Shown here in pieces: positions 8,933 through 17,858 of a DNA stretch of 64,000 nt. Origin of the DNA: a bacterium (GTDB lineage Bacteria > Zhuqueibacterota > Zhuqueibacteria > Residuimicrobiales > Krinioviventaceae); NCBI GenBank assembly GCA_029561455.1, contig JAKQIY010000074.1, forward strand, positions 62,001 through 126,000. Reading direction: 5' to 3'. The notes below the pieces were generated by a model. The model had not been told where the DNA came from. It worked only from the letters and a program-made list of their open reading frames with translations, and ran no database searches. A program made the position numbers and the translations under genes. Every line of letters starts with the position of its first letter. Position 1 is the stretch's first letter.

Positions 8933-10075
8933 ATGAGTAGAAAAATAGTTTGCAGGTTGTTTGTTGTTGTGGCAGCGCTGGCGGTTGTATTTACCGACCA
9001 ATCCGCCCTCGCTTTGTCCCGCAGTGAGATCAGAATACCGGATTTGCCCGGTTATACAACCCTGAAATGCGATTTTCATTTACACACGGTTTTTTCGGAC
9101 GGCAATGTCTGGCCGACCATTCGTGTGGAAGAAGCCTGGGCCGACGGGCTGGACGTGATCGCCATAACGGATCATGTTGAATACCGGCCTCATAAAGACG
9201 ACATTAATGTCAGTTTAAACCGGCCCCATGAAATAGCCGCATCGCTGGCTAATGAACTGGGAATTATATTACTGCGTGGGGCAGAAATTACCCGCTCCAT
9301 GCCGCCCGGTCATTTTAATGCAATTGTTTTAGAAGATTGCGACAAACTGAATGTTGCGGAATGGCGCGATGCGTTACAGAATGCCGCTGAACAAAAGGCA
9401 TTCATCACCTGGAACCATCCCGGCTGGCTGCAACCCAACATTATTCCAATCTGGTATGATGAGCATACGGAAATTTTTAACAAGGGCTATATGATGGGGA
9501 TTGAAATAGTGAACGACCACGAATACTATCCCCTGGCGTTTACCTGGGCTATAGAGAAAAATATCACCATCCTCGGCTGCTCCGATTCTCATTCACCGCT
9601 CATGTTCGATTTTGACAACTCGCCGGCCAACCGCCGCCCCATGACCCTGGTTTTTGCCAAGGAAAAATCCGCTCCGGCAGTAAAAGAAGCTTTATTGGCG
9701 GGGCGAACTGCGGTTTATGCGTATGGTAAGTTATATGGTAAAGAAGAATACCTGCGTTCAATATTTACACAGACCGTGGAAATTGTAAATCCTGAAATAA
9801 GTATTACAGGTAAAGGACGGGGATTTGTACGGCTGGTGAATCATTCCGATATACCGTTTCAGTTAAGCGCCGATGGCCAAGCCGACCAGTTCACTGTTCC
9901 TGGAAATTTAACGATTGGCGCCGGAGAAACCGTTATGCTGCCCATTACCAACAAGGGGATGTTGCAGGGTAAAAATCCGTTACGGATTCCATTCAAGGTA
10001 GATAATTTACTTACCGCGCCGGAGGCGCCGTTGAGTGTCGAGTTTAATATTGTTGTCGATTTTATTAATAAATAG
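8933..10075 (+). CDS. Secreted PHP-domain phosphodiesterase (Sb-PDE-like)
   Basis: 380 residues starting at ATG 8933, placed by GGAGG; the TTG at 8921 overlaps that site. A signal peptide spans about 1-27. The PHP metal site is intact: DFHLHT, SDG, TDH, GAEITR, GHFN, NHPGW and SDSH. A C-terminal domain of about 100 residues looks like an Ig or beta-sandwich. The sequence pattern matches periplasmic PHP proteins annotated as Sb-PDE family phosphodiesterases, which hydrolyse phosphodiesters with bound metal ions. An 11-bp gap to the TolB-like lipoprotein gene indicates one operon. The substrate is not known. Confidence 0.85.
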   Translation: MSRKIVCRLFVVVAALAVVFTDQSALALSRSEIRIPDLPGYTTLKCDFHLHTVFSDGNVWPTIRVEEAWADGLDVIAITDHVEYRPHKDDINVSLNRPHEIAASLANELGIILLRGAEITRSMPPGHFNAIVLEDCDKLNVAEWRDALQNAAEQKAFITWNHPGWLQPNIIPIWYDEHTEIFNKGYMMGIEIVNDHEYYPLAFTWAIEKNITILGCSDSHSPLMFDFDNSPANRRPMTLVFAKEKSAPAVKEALLAGRTAVYAYGKLYGKEEYLRSIFTQTVEIVNPEISITGKGRGFVRLVNHSDIPFQLSADGQADQFTVPGNLTIGAGETVMLPITNKGMLQGKNPLRIPFKVDNLLTAPEAPLSVEFNIVVDFINK

Positions 10076-10085
10076 GAGATCAGTA

Positions 10086-11585
10086 ATGAAGTACCTGGCA
10101 AGATTGATGTTGGTCATTATTACATGTGGAGTGTTAATTATGAGTTCATGCAGCGGTGGGAGTAAACCGGGAATATTTAGCGAACAGGCTGATATTGGTA
10201 AAATAAGCCTGGCCGGCAATGGTCATTTCAACGCTAAAAACAATGAGTATGTGATTAGCGGCAGCGGCGAAAACATTTGGGGAACCGAGGATGCCTTTCA
10301 TTTTATGTATACCAGAACCTCCGGCGACCTGGTGATGAAGACCAAAGTGAACTGGCCGGCCGAGGGGAAAAATCAGCACCGCAAAGCCGGCTGGATGGTG
10401 CGGGCGGGACTGGAAGCCGATGCGGCGTATGCCGATGTGGCGGTACATGCCGGTGACGGGCTGGTATCGCTGCAATACCGCAAAAGTAAAGGCGGGCCCA
10501 CTTTGGAAGTCAAGTCACCCCTGACCGCACCGCTTGCCATGCGCCTGGAAAAGACCGGATCGATTTTCAGCCTGTATGTTTCGCAAAACGACAGCGACTA
10601 TATCCCGGTCGGGTCGATTGTGGTGGATATGAGCGACAGTGTTTATGCCGGTTTATTTGTATGCTCGCACGATTCCACAGTCGTAGAAACGGCGGTGTTT
10701 TCAAATGTAGAATTTAGTAATACACCGGCCATAGCAGATACAAACCGGGTTCTGGAAAGTACCCTGGAAATTTTCAACATTGAAACCCGGCAAAGAAGGA
10801 TCGTCTACAGCGCAAAGCAACATTTTGAAGCGCCCAACTGGACAAAAGACGGCCAATCCCTCATATTTAACAGCAAAGGCTTGCTCTATACCATTCCGGT
10901 AACCGGCGGCGCGCCGGCGCAGATCAATACCGGCGCGGCTGTGCAGTGCAACAACGATCATGGCTTGTCCCCGGACGGTACACTGCTGGCCATCAGCAGC
11001 CAGCATGATGGTGGAAAATCTATTATATATACCTTGCCCGCAACCGGCGGCGACCCGGTGCAGGTAACGCCGCTGGCGCCTTCGTATTGGCACGGCTGGT
11101 CGCCGGACGGTAAAACCCTGGCTTATTGTGCGGAACGCAATGGCGAGTATGATGTGTATACCATACCGGTCGGCGGCGGACGGGAAAAGCGCCTGACCAC
11201 CGCGCCCGGCCTCGATGACGGCCCGGAATATTCGCCGGACGGAAAATATATTTATTTTAATTCCGTACGTACCGGGTTGATGAAGATTTGGCGGATGCGG
11301 GCGGACGGCAGCCAGCAAACCCAAATGACTTTTGGCGAAGAATATGGCGACTGGTTTGCGCATCCCTCTCCGGATAATCAGTGGCTGGTGTTTGTATGTT
11401 TTGATAAAACCGTCGAGGGTCATCCTATGAATAAAGAAGTGGTGTTGCGGATGATGCCGGTAAAAGGCGGCGAACCGGAAATCATAGCTCATTTATTCGG
11501 CGGTCAGGGTACGATCAATGTGCCATCATGGTCGCCCGACAGCAGGGAATTTGCTTTTGTCAGTTACCGGCTGGTTAATCCCTGA
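10086..11585 (+). CDS. TolB-like beta-propeller lipoprotein
   Basis: 500 residues from ATG 10086, placed by AGGAGA; the longer frame overlaps the preceding gene. A lipoprotein-like signal ends near Cys21 (IMSSC). Residues about 40-215 look like a DUF1349-type concanavalin fold (GWMVRAGL, AHVAVHAG-like). Residues about 225-500 hold some six PD40/WD40-like blades, each with W/YSPDGK followed by an aromatic-rich strand. Probably a periplasmic or surface-exposed carbohydrate- or protein-binding propeller. It follows the PHP phosphodiesterase by 11 bp, suggesting they act together. No enzymatic motif is visible. Confidence 0.82.
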   Translation: MKYLARLMLVIITCGVLIMSSCSGGSKPGIFSEQADIGKISLAGNGHFNAKNNEYVISGSGENIWGTEDAFHFMYTRTSGDLVMKTKVNWPAEGKNQHRKAGWMVRAGLEADAAYADVAVHAGDGLVSLQYRKSKGGPTLEVKSPLTAPLAMRLEKTGSIFSLYVSQNDSDYIPVGSIVVDMSDSVYAGLFVCSHDSTVVETAVFSNVEFSNTPAIADTNRVLESTLEIFNIETRQRRIVYSAKQHFEAPNWTKDGQSLIFNSKGLLYTIPVTGGAPAQINTGAAVQCNNDHGLSPDGTLLAISSQHDGGKSIIYTLPATGGDPVQVTPLAPSYWHGWSPDGKTLAYCAERNGEYDVYTIPVGGGREKRLTTAPGLDDGPEYSPDGKYIYFNSVRTGLMKIWRMRADGSQQTQMTFGEEYGDWFAHPSPDNQWLVFVCFDKTVEGHPMNKEVVLRMMPVKGGEPEIIAHLFGGQGTINVPSWSPDSREFAFVSYRLVNP

Positions 11586-11607
11586 CGCTTATAGATAATA
11601 TTCAACC

Positions 11608-11645
11608 GGGGTAAAAATTGCGCAAGTTTGCTCATTTTTTACCCC
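11608..11645 (+). terminator. Possible stem-loop after the PHP/TolB operon
   Basis: Stem GGGGTAAAAA / TTTTTACCCC with a 17-nt loop. No T tract follows, so this is a weak terminator candidate. Confidence 0.45.
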
Positions 11646-11859
11646 TGTAAGCTATTTATTGTTAATTAACAAGGGGATTTTATCAATTTTTTTTTGGATT
11701 AATATTTTTTTTGGCTTGTTGTTTGCTATAGAATGATCAGCCGGAAATAAATTTTAATAAATATTGAAAATTTATTCAAGTATTTAATATTTTTGTCGAT
11801 ACAATTTATGGAGTAACATGTATGCCGATGGGCGGCTGGTAATTTGAAGTGGAGGATTT

Positions 11860-12498
11860 ATGCAGATAACATCTGTTTCTCCTTATCATGATCCGTTATC
11901 AAAAACTAGAGATACACAGGAAAAAAGTAAAGAGACCAAAAGTACAGGATATAATTCGGAAAAATTGACTTTTACCCGAATGATGAATGAACGGTTGTTT
12001 GAGTTTTATAATCAAAAGGGGCAGGTTTCACAACAGACTGAAGAAGTAGTTGAAGATAATAATGAAGATCTGACCGATAGGGAGTCGATACGGAAAGAAG
12101 TATGGCGGCAGACGTATGCGTTGCTGCAGGAAGCGACAGCCAGGTTGCAGACCGGTTCCAAATCCGCAAGTTATGATAAAACTGGACGTATTGCCGGCGA
12201 GGAGATGGATCCGTTTGGTATTGGCGCTTATTATGCCGATCACCCGGATGACTGGAAAAAAGTGCAGCTGGGTATTGTCCCCGATTATTTTAATGTAGAA
12301 AACACCGGCAAGCGCATTTTGGATATCTGGATGCCACAGGATGGCGCTGTTCTGGATGCCGCCGGCGTTGAACACGCCAGACAAAACATAATCAAGGCAT
12401 ATTCCGAGGTGTCGGAAATGTTCGGTAATAAACTACCGCAACTGGTGCTGGATACCAAAGAGTATGTACTGGAAAAGTTATCCGAAATGGCTGCATAG
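11860..12498 (+). CDS. Conserved-looking protein of unknown function, 212 aa
   Basis: A soluble protein with SD GGAGG 7 nt upstream and a strong terminator after it, so it is a real single-gene unit. The first 80 residues are polar and low complexity (KSKETKSTG, EEVVEDNNED). Residues about 80-212 look helical, with a Trp/Pro-rich centre (PDDWKKVQLGIVPDYFNVEN, IWMPQDG). There is no signal peptide, membrane helix or known catalytic motif. The disordered head plus compact tail recalls regulatory or flagellar-export-associated proteins, but I do not recognise a family. Confidence 0.75.
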   Translation: MQITSVSPYHDPLSKTRDTQEKSKETKSTGYNSEKLTFTRMMNERLFEFYNQKGQVSQQTEEVVEDNNEDLTDRESIRKEVWRQTYALLQEATARLQTGSKSASYDKTGRIAGEEMDPFGIGAYYADHPDDWKKVQLGIVPDYFNVENTGKRILDIWMPQDGAVLDAAGVEHARQNIIKAYSEVSEMFGNKLPQLVLDTKEYVLEKLSEMAA

Positions 12499-12520
12499 CA
12501 GCCAACAATACTAGTTTTAG

Positions 12521-12555
12521 CGGCAGGAGTCTTGATGATCCTGCCGTTTTTTTTT
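12521..12555 (+). terminator. Rho-independent terminator
   Basis: Stem CGGCAGGA / TCCTGCCG, then nine T. It ends the 212-aa gene. Confidence 0.92.
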
Positions 12556-12632
12556 GCTTGGGATTTTCAGTATATTGGTTCAGCAGATGGGCCTGTGATA
12601 CAGGTTCACCCTGGTTCCAGTATGCAAAAGAT

Positions 12633-12661
12633 GTGCTATGCACCTCCGAGGTGCGTAGCAC
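12633..12661. repeat. 29-bp intergenic palindrome
   Basis: GTGCTATGCACCTC and its near-perfect inverse around a CG centre (one mismatch pair). It is the first hairpin of the gene-free island 12.6-13.6 kb. A related GGTGCGCAGCAC string occurs near 40882. Confidence 0.75.
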
Positions 12662-12680
12662 ATTGTCTGTCGCCGTAGCT

Positions 12681-12705
12681 CGGCATGGGGATGCTCCCCA
12701 TGCCG
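12681..12705. repeat. Hairpin repeat CGGCATGGGG, copy 1
   Basis: Perfect 10-bp stem CGGCATGGGG / CCCCATGCCG with loop ATGCT. An identical hairpin, with the same AGCT before and GCAT after, lies at 13413-13437. Confidence 0.9.
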
Positions 12706-12714
12706 CATGTTAAA

Positions 12715-12967
12715 GGGGCTGTATCAAAAGGACTAAAAAATGAGTATTACTTGAAATATTTCAATTATAGAGTAAAATTTCAAATTCACAGGTTTTGGAT
12801 GTAAAAAGCAAGTACGTTCTTGTCATTTCGAGCGAAGCGAGATATCTTGTTTTTTATGGTTTTAACAAAGAAAGATTCCTCGTCGCTTCGCTCCTCGGAA
12901 TGACAATGTATGTATTTTTTATATATTAGAATAAGGCATTCTACAAAAATACTTTTGATACAGCCCC
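12715..12967. repeat. MITE-like repeat family A, copy 2
   Basis: A 253-bp element with perfect 16-bp ends GGGGCTGTATCAAAAG / CTTTTGATACAGCCCC. It shares the internal complementary arms with copy 1 but has a longer spacer on the left. AAA flanks the right end and the left end, so a short A-rich target duplication is possible. It abuts the 122-bp direct repeat at 12967. Confidence 0.92.
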
Positions 12968-13088
12968 AAATATAATTGGCAATAGCCCCTTGTTCCAGGG
13001 TAAGAAACTCTGCCTCTGCTCACTTCTGGATAAGGGCATCCGAGAGGGATGTCCCTACAGTTGCCACTTGGGTTGTGAATCCCGGCGT
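12967..13088. repeat. 122-bp direct repeat, copy 1
   Basis: Begins CAAATATAATTG and ends TTGTGAATCCCGGCG. It is a near-copy of 13465-13586, about 500 bp away in the same orientation, with a handful of substitutions. The CCGGGATTCACAAC end also appears inverted near 40848. No credible coding frame. Confidence 0.9.
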
Positions 13089-13099
13089 GAGCATAGTGC

Positions 13100-13408
13100 A
13101 CTAGCCATAAAATGTCGTCTCGATACGGGCCGAATCAGCCTCTGCAGAAAAGCTGCTTTGTAGCTGGCGTAGTTCGTCTTCCCAGACCATGTACGGCCCT
13201 ACTCGACGACCGGTGTTTTCCATCAAGCCCATCATTGCCACGACCTTCAGGTCGTGGAACAAATAAAGCAAAAACATGGCTTTAGCCTAAATAAGTTTTT
13301 TCGAAACAGAGTTTCGCATCCAGGTTACACTCCAAACCGGAGTTTGGAGCGGAGGAATAGGGGTTCTCGGACAGCTTGAATATCTCCAGGGCGAGCATGT
13401 GAAATCAC
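13100..13408. repeat. Cluster of short hairpins in a gene-free island
   Basis: Holds CCACGACC-TTCA-GGTCGTGG (13238-13257), GGCT-TT-AGCC (13278-13287), CGAAAC-AGA-GTTTCG (13302-13316) and CTCCAAAC-CGGA-GTTTGGAG (13330-13349). It also carries GTCGTCTCGATACG (about 13114) and CTACTCGACGACCGG, motifs seen again in the 40.4-40.9 kb island. No gene is supported between 12499 and 13768. Confidence 0.7.
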
Positions 13409-13412
13409 AGCT

Positions 13413-13437
13413 CGGCATGGGGATGCTCCCCATGCCG
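13413..13437. repeat. Hairpin repeat CGGCATGGGG, copy 2
   Basis: Identical stem and loop to 12681-12705, including the flanking AGCT and GCAT. Confidence 0.9.
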
Positions 13438-13446
13438 CATATTAAA

Positions 13447-13465
13447 GCCGGACATGTTGTCCGGC
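13447..13465. repeat. Hairpin repeat GCCGGACA
   Basis: Perfect 8-bp stem GCCGGACA / TGTCCGGC with loop TGT, preceded by ATTAAA. The same design occurs at 27679-27697, with two compensating base-pair changes in the stem (GCAGGACA / TGTCCTGC). Confidence 0.85.
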
Positions 13466-13586
13466 AAATATAATTGACAATAGCCCCTTGTTCCAGGATT
13501 GGAAACTCTACCTCTGCTCACTTCTGGATAAGGGCATCCGCAAGGGATGCCCTTACAGTTGCCACTTGGGTTGTGAATCCCGGCGC
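13465..13586. repeat. 122-bp direct repeat, copy 2
   Basis: Second copy of 12967-13088. The two copies bracket the hairpin cluster. Confidence 0.9.
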
Positions 13587-13768
13587 GTGCGGATTTTTCT
13601 TTTTGTAATAAAATGTCCTTAAATTTTAATTTTCTTGGAAATTTCCCAAAACTTTATAATTTTGCACATACAGGATATTACAAGTGAATGAGGCTTAAAC
13701 GTTAAAGTCGTAAAATGTAAATGATTGTTATATAACTCGTTATTAATTAACAGGAAGGGAGCTTTACT

Positions 13769-14917
13769 ATGTTTCAAACTACCACGGCAATAATTGGCGC
13801 CGGTTTTATGGGACCGGTTCATACTGAGGGACTCCGCCGGCTGGGCATTAACGTCGCCGGGATTTTAGGCGTGGATGATAAAGAATCCACCAAAGCCGCC
13901 AAAACCCTTGGTTTGCCCCGCGCTTATAAAAGTTTTGCCGAAGTTATGGCAGATAAATCCGTACAGGCGGTGCATATAACCACCCCGAACCGGTTACATT
14001 TTGAAATGGCCCAGGCTGCGCTCAAAGCCGGCAAGCACGTTTTATGTGAAAAACCCCTGGCGATGAATTCAAAAGAATCCGCTAAACTGGTGGAACTGGC
14101 TGCCAAAACCGGGCTGATTGCCGGTGTGAATTATAACTTGCGTTTTTATCCGCTGAGTATTGAAGCGAAAAACCGCGTGGAAAAGGGGCTGGTCGGTTCT
14201 GTTTATTCCGTTACCGGCAGCTATGTGCAGGACTGGCTGCTGTATCCCACCGATTATAACTGGCGCGTGCTGGCTGAAGAAGGCGGCAAATTGCGCGCGA
14301 TTGCCGATATCGGCACCCACTGGCTGGATTTAGTTCAAACTATAACCGGCCTGGAAGTGGAAGCAGTGTGCGCCGATCTGTATATCGTTCACCCGGTGCG
14401 GCAGCGCCCCAAAGGTGAAGTGGAAACCTTTAAAGGCAAAGTTTCGAAAATCAAGGCTACAGAACCGGTAGAGATCAATACCGATGACGGCGGCAGCATT
14501 ATGCTGCGCTTCAAAGGCGGCGCCAAAGGCAGCCTGTTCGTTTCACAAACCACCGCGGGACGCAAAAATTGTTTGCGCTATGAAATAGCCGGGGCCGAAA
14601 GCGCCATGTACTGGAACAGCGAAGACCCGAATAATATATGGCTGGGGCATCGCAACAAGGCTAATGAAGTATTGCACCGCGATCCGGGCCTGCTCTCCGA
14701 CGCCGCCCGCGCTTTTGTCTCTTATCCCGGCGGCCACAATGAAGGCTATGGCGATACTTTTAAACAGTGCTTTAAAGCATTTTATAGTTACATTGCCGAT
14801 GGCGACATGAAGGCAAAACCGCAATTCCCAACCTTTGCCGATGGACACAAAGAAATTCTGCTTTGCGAAGCTATTTTAAAGAGCCATCAAAAAGGCGGCT
14901 GGGTTACATTAAAATAA
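13769..14917 (+). CDS. Gfo/Idh/MocA family NAD(P)-dependent oxidoreductase
   Basis: 382 residues. The N-terminal Rossmann fold is marked by [16 protein letters not shown] (about 7-22), and the signature CEKPLA (about 95) holds the conserved Lys that contacts cofactor and substrate. The C-terminal alpha/beta domain contains DIGTHWLDL, whose His is typical of the active site. Members oxidise or reduce sugars, inositols or their derivatives. The gene sits 24 bp upstream of a sugar isomerase/epimerase, a common catabolic pairing. SD GGAAGGGAG. Exact substrate unknown. Confidence 0.93.
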   Translation: MFQTTTAIIGAGFMGPVHTEGLRRLGINVAGILGVDDKESTKAAKTLGLPRAYKSFAEVMADKSVQAVHITTPNRLHFEMAQAALKAGKHVLCEKPLAMNSKESAKLVELAAKTGLIAGVNYNLRFYPLSIEAKNRVEKGLVGSVYSVTGSYVQDWLLYPTDYNWRVLAEEGGKLRAIADIGTHWLDLVQTITGLEVEAVCADLYIVHPVRQRPKGEVETFKGKVSKIKATEPVEINTDDGGSIMLRFKGGAKGSLFVSQTTAGRKNCLRYEIAGAESAMYWNSEDPNNIWLGHRNKANEVLHRDPGLLSDAARAFVSYPGGHNEGYGDTFKQCFKAFYSYIADGDMKAKPQFPTFADGHKEILLCEAILKSHQKGGWVTLK

Positions 14918-14941
14918 AATCATTTACAGGAGCTTATAAAT

Positions 14942-15856
14942 ATGAAACTTGGATTTGTAACCGCCATTTTACCGGATCAAACGCTGGATCAGGTGTTCAC
15001 TTTTGCCGCAGCCAACGGCTTTGACTGTGTTGAAGCCATGTGCTGGCCTAAAGGCAAGGCGGAACGCCGCTATGCCGGCGTAACCCACATCGACGTGACC
15101 GGTATGACCAAAGACGACGCCGCCCGCATTCTGGAATTAGCGAATAAAAAAGGCGTGACTATCAGCGGCCTGGGCTATTATCCCAATCCCCTGGCTCCGG
15201 ATGCCGCCGAAGCCAACGTCTATATCGAACACATCAAACAAGTCATTCTGGCGTCATCCCTGCTCGGCATCAATATCGTCAACACTTTTATCGGCCGGGA
15301 CTGGAAAAAGACTGTTGATGAAAACTGGCCGCAATTTGTTAAAGTATGGAAACCGCTTATCAAGTTTGCGGAAGATCATGGCGTTAAAGTTTGTATTGAA
15401 AATTGCCCCATGTATTTCAGCAATGATGAATGGCCGTCCGGCAAGAACCTGGCGCATACCCCGGCCATCTGGCGGCGGATGTTCGAGGAAATTAAATCGG
15501 ATAATTTCGGCCTGAACTACGATCCCTCTCACCTTGTTTGGCAGCATATCGATTACCTTAAACCGGTGCGCGAATTCGGTAAAAAGATATTTCATGTCCA
15601 TGCTAAAGACGCCCGGGTAGAACATCATCGCCTCGACGATGTCGGTATTCTGGCGACGCCGTTGCAATTCCACACCCCCAAGCTGCCGGGACTCGGCGAT
15701 GTAAATTGGGGCAAGTTTATATCGGAATTAACGGAAATCGGTTACCAGGGCCCGGTGTGTATCGAGGTTGAAGACCGCGCTTATGAAGGCTCGCTGGAAA
15801 CCCGCCAGACGGCTTTACGGCAAAGCGGTCGTTACCTGAAACAGTTTATAGCCTGA
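14942..15856 (+). CDS. Sugar phosphate isomerase/epimerase (xylose isomerase-like TIM barrel)
   Basis: 304 residues of the AP endonuclease 2 / xylose isomerase-like TIM-barrel superfamily. Metal-binding positions are visible in VCIENCPM (Glu), [10 protein letters not shown] (Asp/His), FHVHAKD (His) and VCIEVED (Glu near the C-terminus). It probably isomerises, epimerises or dehydrates a keto-sugar made by the upstream dehydrogenase. SD CAGGAG, gap 24 bp. The transcript ends at the hairpin 15879-15909. Confidence 0.92.
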   Translation: MKLGFVTAILPDQTLDQVFTFAAANGFDCVEAMCWPKGKAERRYAGVTHIDVTGMTKDDAARILELANKKGVTISGLGYYPNPLAPDAAEANVYIEHIKQVILASSLLGINIVNTFIGRDWKKTVDENWPQFVKVWKPLIKFAEDHGVKVCIENCPMYFSNDEWPSGKNLAHTPAIWRRMFEEIKSDNFGLNYDPSHLVWQHIDYLKPVREFGKKIFHVHAKDARVEHHRLDDVGILATPLQFHTPKLPGLGDVNWGKFISELTEIGYQGPVCIEVEDRAYEGSLETRQTALRQSGRYLKQFIA

Positions 15857-15878
15857 TTTATAATATACAACTACATCT

Positions 15879-15909
15879 TTGCCTTTCCGGTAATCAACCG
15901 GAAAGGCAA
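15879..15909 (+). terminator. Strong stem-loop, terminator
   Basis: Perfect 13-bp stem TTGCCTTTCCGGT / ACCGGAAAGGCAA, loop AATCA. The T tract afterwards is short (TATCCTTTT). Confidence 0.75.
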
Positions 15910-15991
15910 TATCCTTTTCATGGTTAAATTTTTCCTCACTAATCTATTTGAAATATCCTGTTGTTTGAAAATTTTTATCAAAAGGATTATT

Positions 15992-17683
15992 ATGCCTGCT
16001 TTAAAGCAATACCCGGGACAGTTTTTTCAGATTTCACTGATTACCCTGTTTTGTCTTATAGCGGTTTACGCAACCGCCAATCCGATTTCCGGCGCTGTTT
16101 TCAATGTAAAGGATTATTACGTTACCGGCGACGGCTTTACTCCCGAAACCGCAACAATACAAAAAGCGATAAACGCCTGCGCTCAAAACGGCGGCGGTAC
16201 GGTGTATTTTCCGGCGGGAGAATACTGCACCGGCACATTGCAATTATTCAGTAATATGAATTTGTTTCTGGAGGCTGGGGCAGTGCTGTTAGCCAGTACC
16301 GATACCGCCGCATACGATTACCAGTCCCAATACGGCTTTGGCGGCTCCGGGGCGGGACGCAAAACCGGCTTGCTGGTGGCGGCGAATGCGGAGAATATTA
16401 CCCTAAGCGGGCACGGCGTTATTGACGGCCGCGGCGAGGTTTTTATGAAAATGGCGGAAATGCAGAGTTCGGCGGGACTAGACCGTTCATATACCCGACA
16501 GGGACAGGACTACCTGCATCCCCGCTTCGGCAACGCCGACGGCCCGGTAATGTGGAAGGGAAGCTATGAGGAACGGCCGGGCACTATGGTCATATTTGCA
16601 AACTGTAAGAATATTAACATTCAAAACATCACCTTACGTAATTCCCCGAACTGGAGCTTGCACTTTGCCAATTGCGACGACGCAGATGTTGACGGCATAA
16701 GCATAGACAATAACCTGCTCATCCCCAACAGCGACGGCATCGACTGCTACGATTCGCAGAACATCCGCATCAGCAATTGCGATATTCGCGCCGGCGACGA
16801 CGCTATTGCTGTGATTGGTTGCAAAAACCTGGTGGTGACCAACTGCACACTGTTGTCCCGTTCCGCCGGAATTCGCCTGGGTTATGGTGATAATGATATA
16901 AAAAATTGTACGTTTCAAAATATTGTCATCTCAAATTCCCACCGCGGTATCGGTATCTTCCAGAGGACCAAAGGGAATATTGAGAATCTGCTGTTTTCGG
17001 ACATTATCATTGAAACGCGGCTGCACAGCGGCATGTGGTGGGGCAAGGGCGAACCGATCCATATTTCCGCGCTGCCGGGAAACGGCGCGCTAACAGTCGG
17101 TAAACTGGCGCATATTCGCTTTACCAATATCATCGCTAACGCTGAAAGCGGCATTGTGGTGTGGGGCAGTAAAGAGAGCGTCATCAGCGACCTGGAATTT
17201 GACCATATCGACCTGACCATAAAAAACGGCCCGCTCACCGAGTCGTATGGCGGCAATTTCGATCTGCGGCCCGCCAATGCCCCGGAATTTAATTTGTTCA
17301 AACATGATATACCTGCGTTGTATGCCAATTTTGTAAATAATATTACAATTACTAATTTAAAATTGCATTGGGATGAGAATCTGCCGGATTTTTATACCTC
17401 TGCCATTCAGTGCGAGAATTTTACCGACATCCTTATCGACGGTCTGCAAGGCAGCCATTTTAACAACGCAAAGAACGGCGCTGTGCTCGATCTTGCTAAC
17501 GGCAGCGGTGTGAGCGTGCGTAATTGCCGGGCAGGTGAGAATACCCAAGTGTTCCTGGCGCACAAAGAGGTTACGGATTTGCGGATGTTTATTAATAATG
17601 ATCTGTCCGGAGCTAAACAACATTATTATCCTTCCAACCCCGGGGTTGGAATTGAAAATAGTAATTTCATAAAAAGCCAGTAA
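15992..17683 (+). CDS. Secreted glycoside hydrolase family 28 (polygalacturonase-like)
   Basis: 563 residues from ATG 15992, placed by AAAGGA; the longer frame from 15920 runs through the preceding hairpin region. A signal peptide ends near residue 34. The right-handed parallel beta-helix carries NSDGID (about 246) and AGDDAIAV (about 267), the acidic catalytic residues of GH28, and WWGKGEPI typical of FCB-group members. Where polygalacturonases have Gly-His-Gly, this protein reads RSAGIRLGYG, so the substrate may differ from plain polygalacturonate. No sorting domain at the C-terminus; probably periplasmic. It lies 136 bp after the isomerase gene. Confidence 0.9.
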   Translation: MPALKQYPGQFFQISLITLFCLIAVYATANPISGAVFNVKDYYVTGDGFTPETATIQKAINACAQNGGGTVYFPAGEYCTGTLQLFSNMNLFLEAGAVLLASTDTAAYDYQSQYGFGGSGAGRKTGLLVAANAENITLSGHGVIDGRGEVFMKMAEMQSSAGLDRSYTRQGQDYLHPRFGNADGPVMWKGSYEERPGTMVIFANCKNINIQNITLRNSPNWSLHFANCDDADVDGISIDNNLLIPNSDGIDCYDSQNIRISNCDIRAGDDAIAVIGCKNLVVTNCTLLSRSAGIRLGYGDNDIKNCTFQNIVISNSHRGIGIFQRTKGNIENLLFSDIIIETRLHSGMWWGKGEPIHISALPGNGALTVGKLAHIRFTNIIANAESGIVVWGSKESVISDLEFDHIDLTIKNGPLTESYGGNFDLRPANAPEFNLFKHDIPALYANFVNNITITNLKLHWDENLPDFYTSAIQCENFTDILIDGLQGSHFNNAKNGAVLDLANGSGVSVRNCRAGENTQVFLAHKEVTDLRMFINNDLSGAKQHYYPSNPGVGIENSNFIKSQ

Positions 17684-17858
17684 TATTTGTTAATAACAAG
17701 AAAGTTACTTTTAAAAATTTTTCTAAAGCTATTTAAAACCATACGATTTTGTTTGCAAATTCAAAAAAAATTATAAATATTATCTCAGTTATAATTTCAT
17801 TACTAATTATTGAATAAATGAATATTAAAACACTTTAACACTGTTCTAGAGATAACAA

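Noticed and set aside
10701-11492. 263-aa minus-strand frame
   Set aside because: Antisense to the TolB-like propeller; composition is the mirror of PD40 repeats.
12585-13600. Possible CRISPR array
   Set aside because: The repeats are unequal hairpins and one long direct repeat; there is no regular repeat-spacer spacing and no cas gene.
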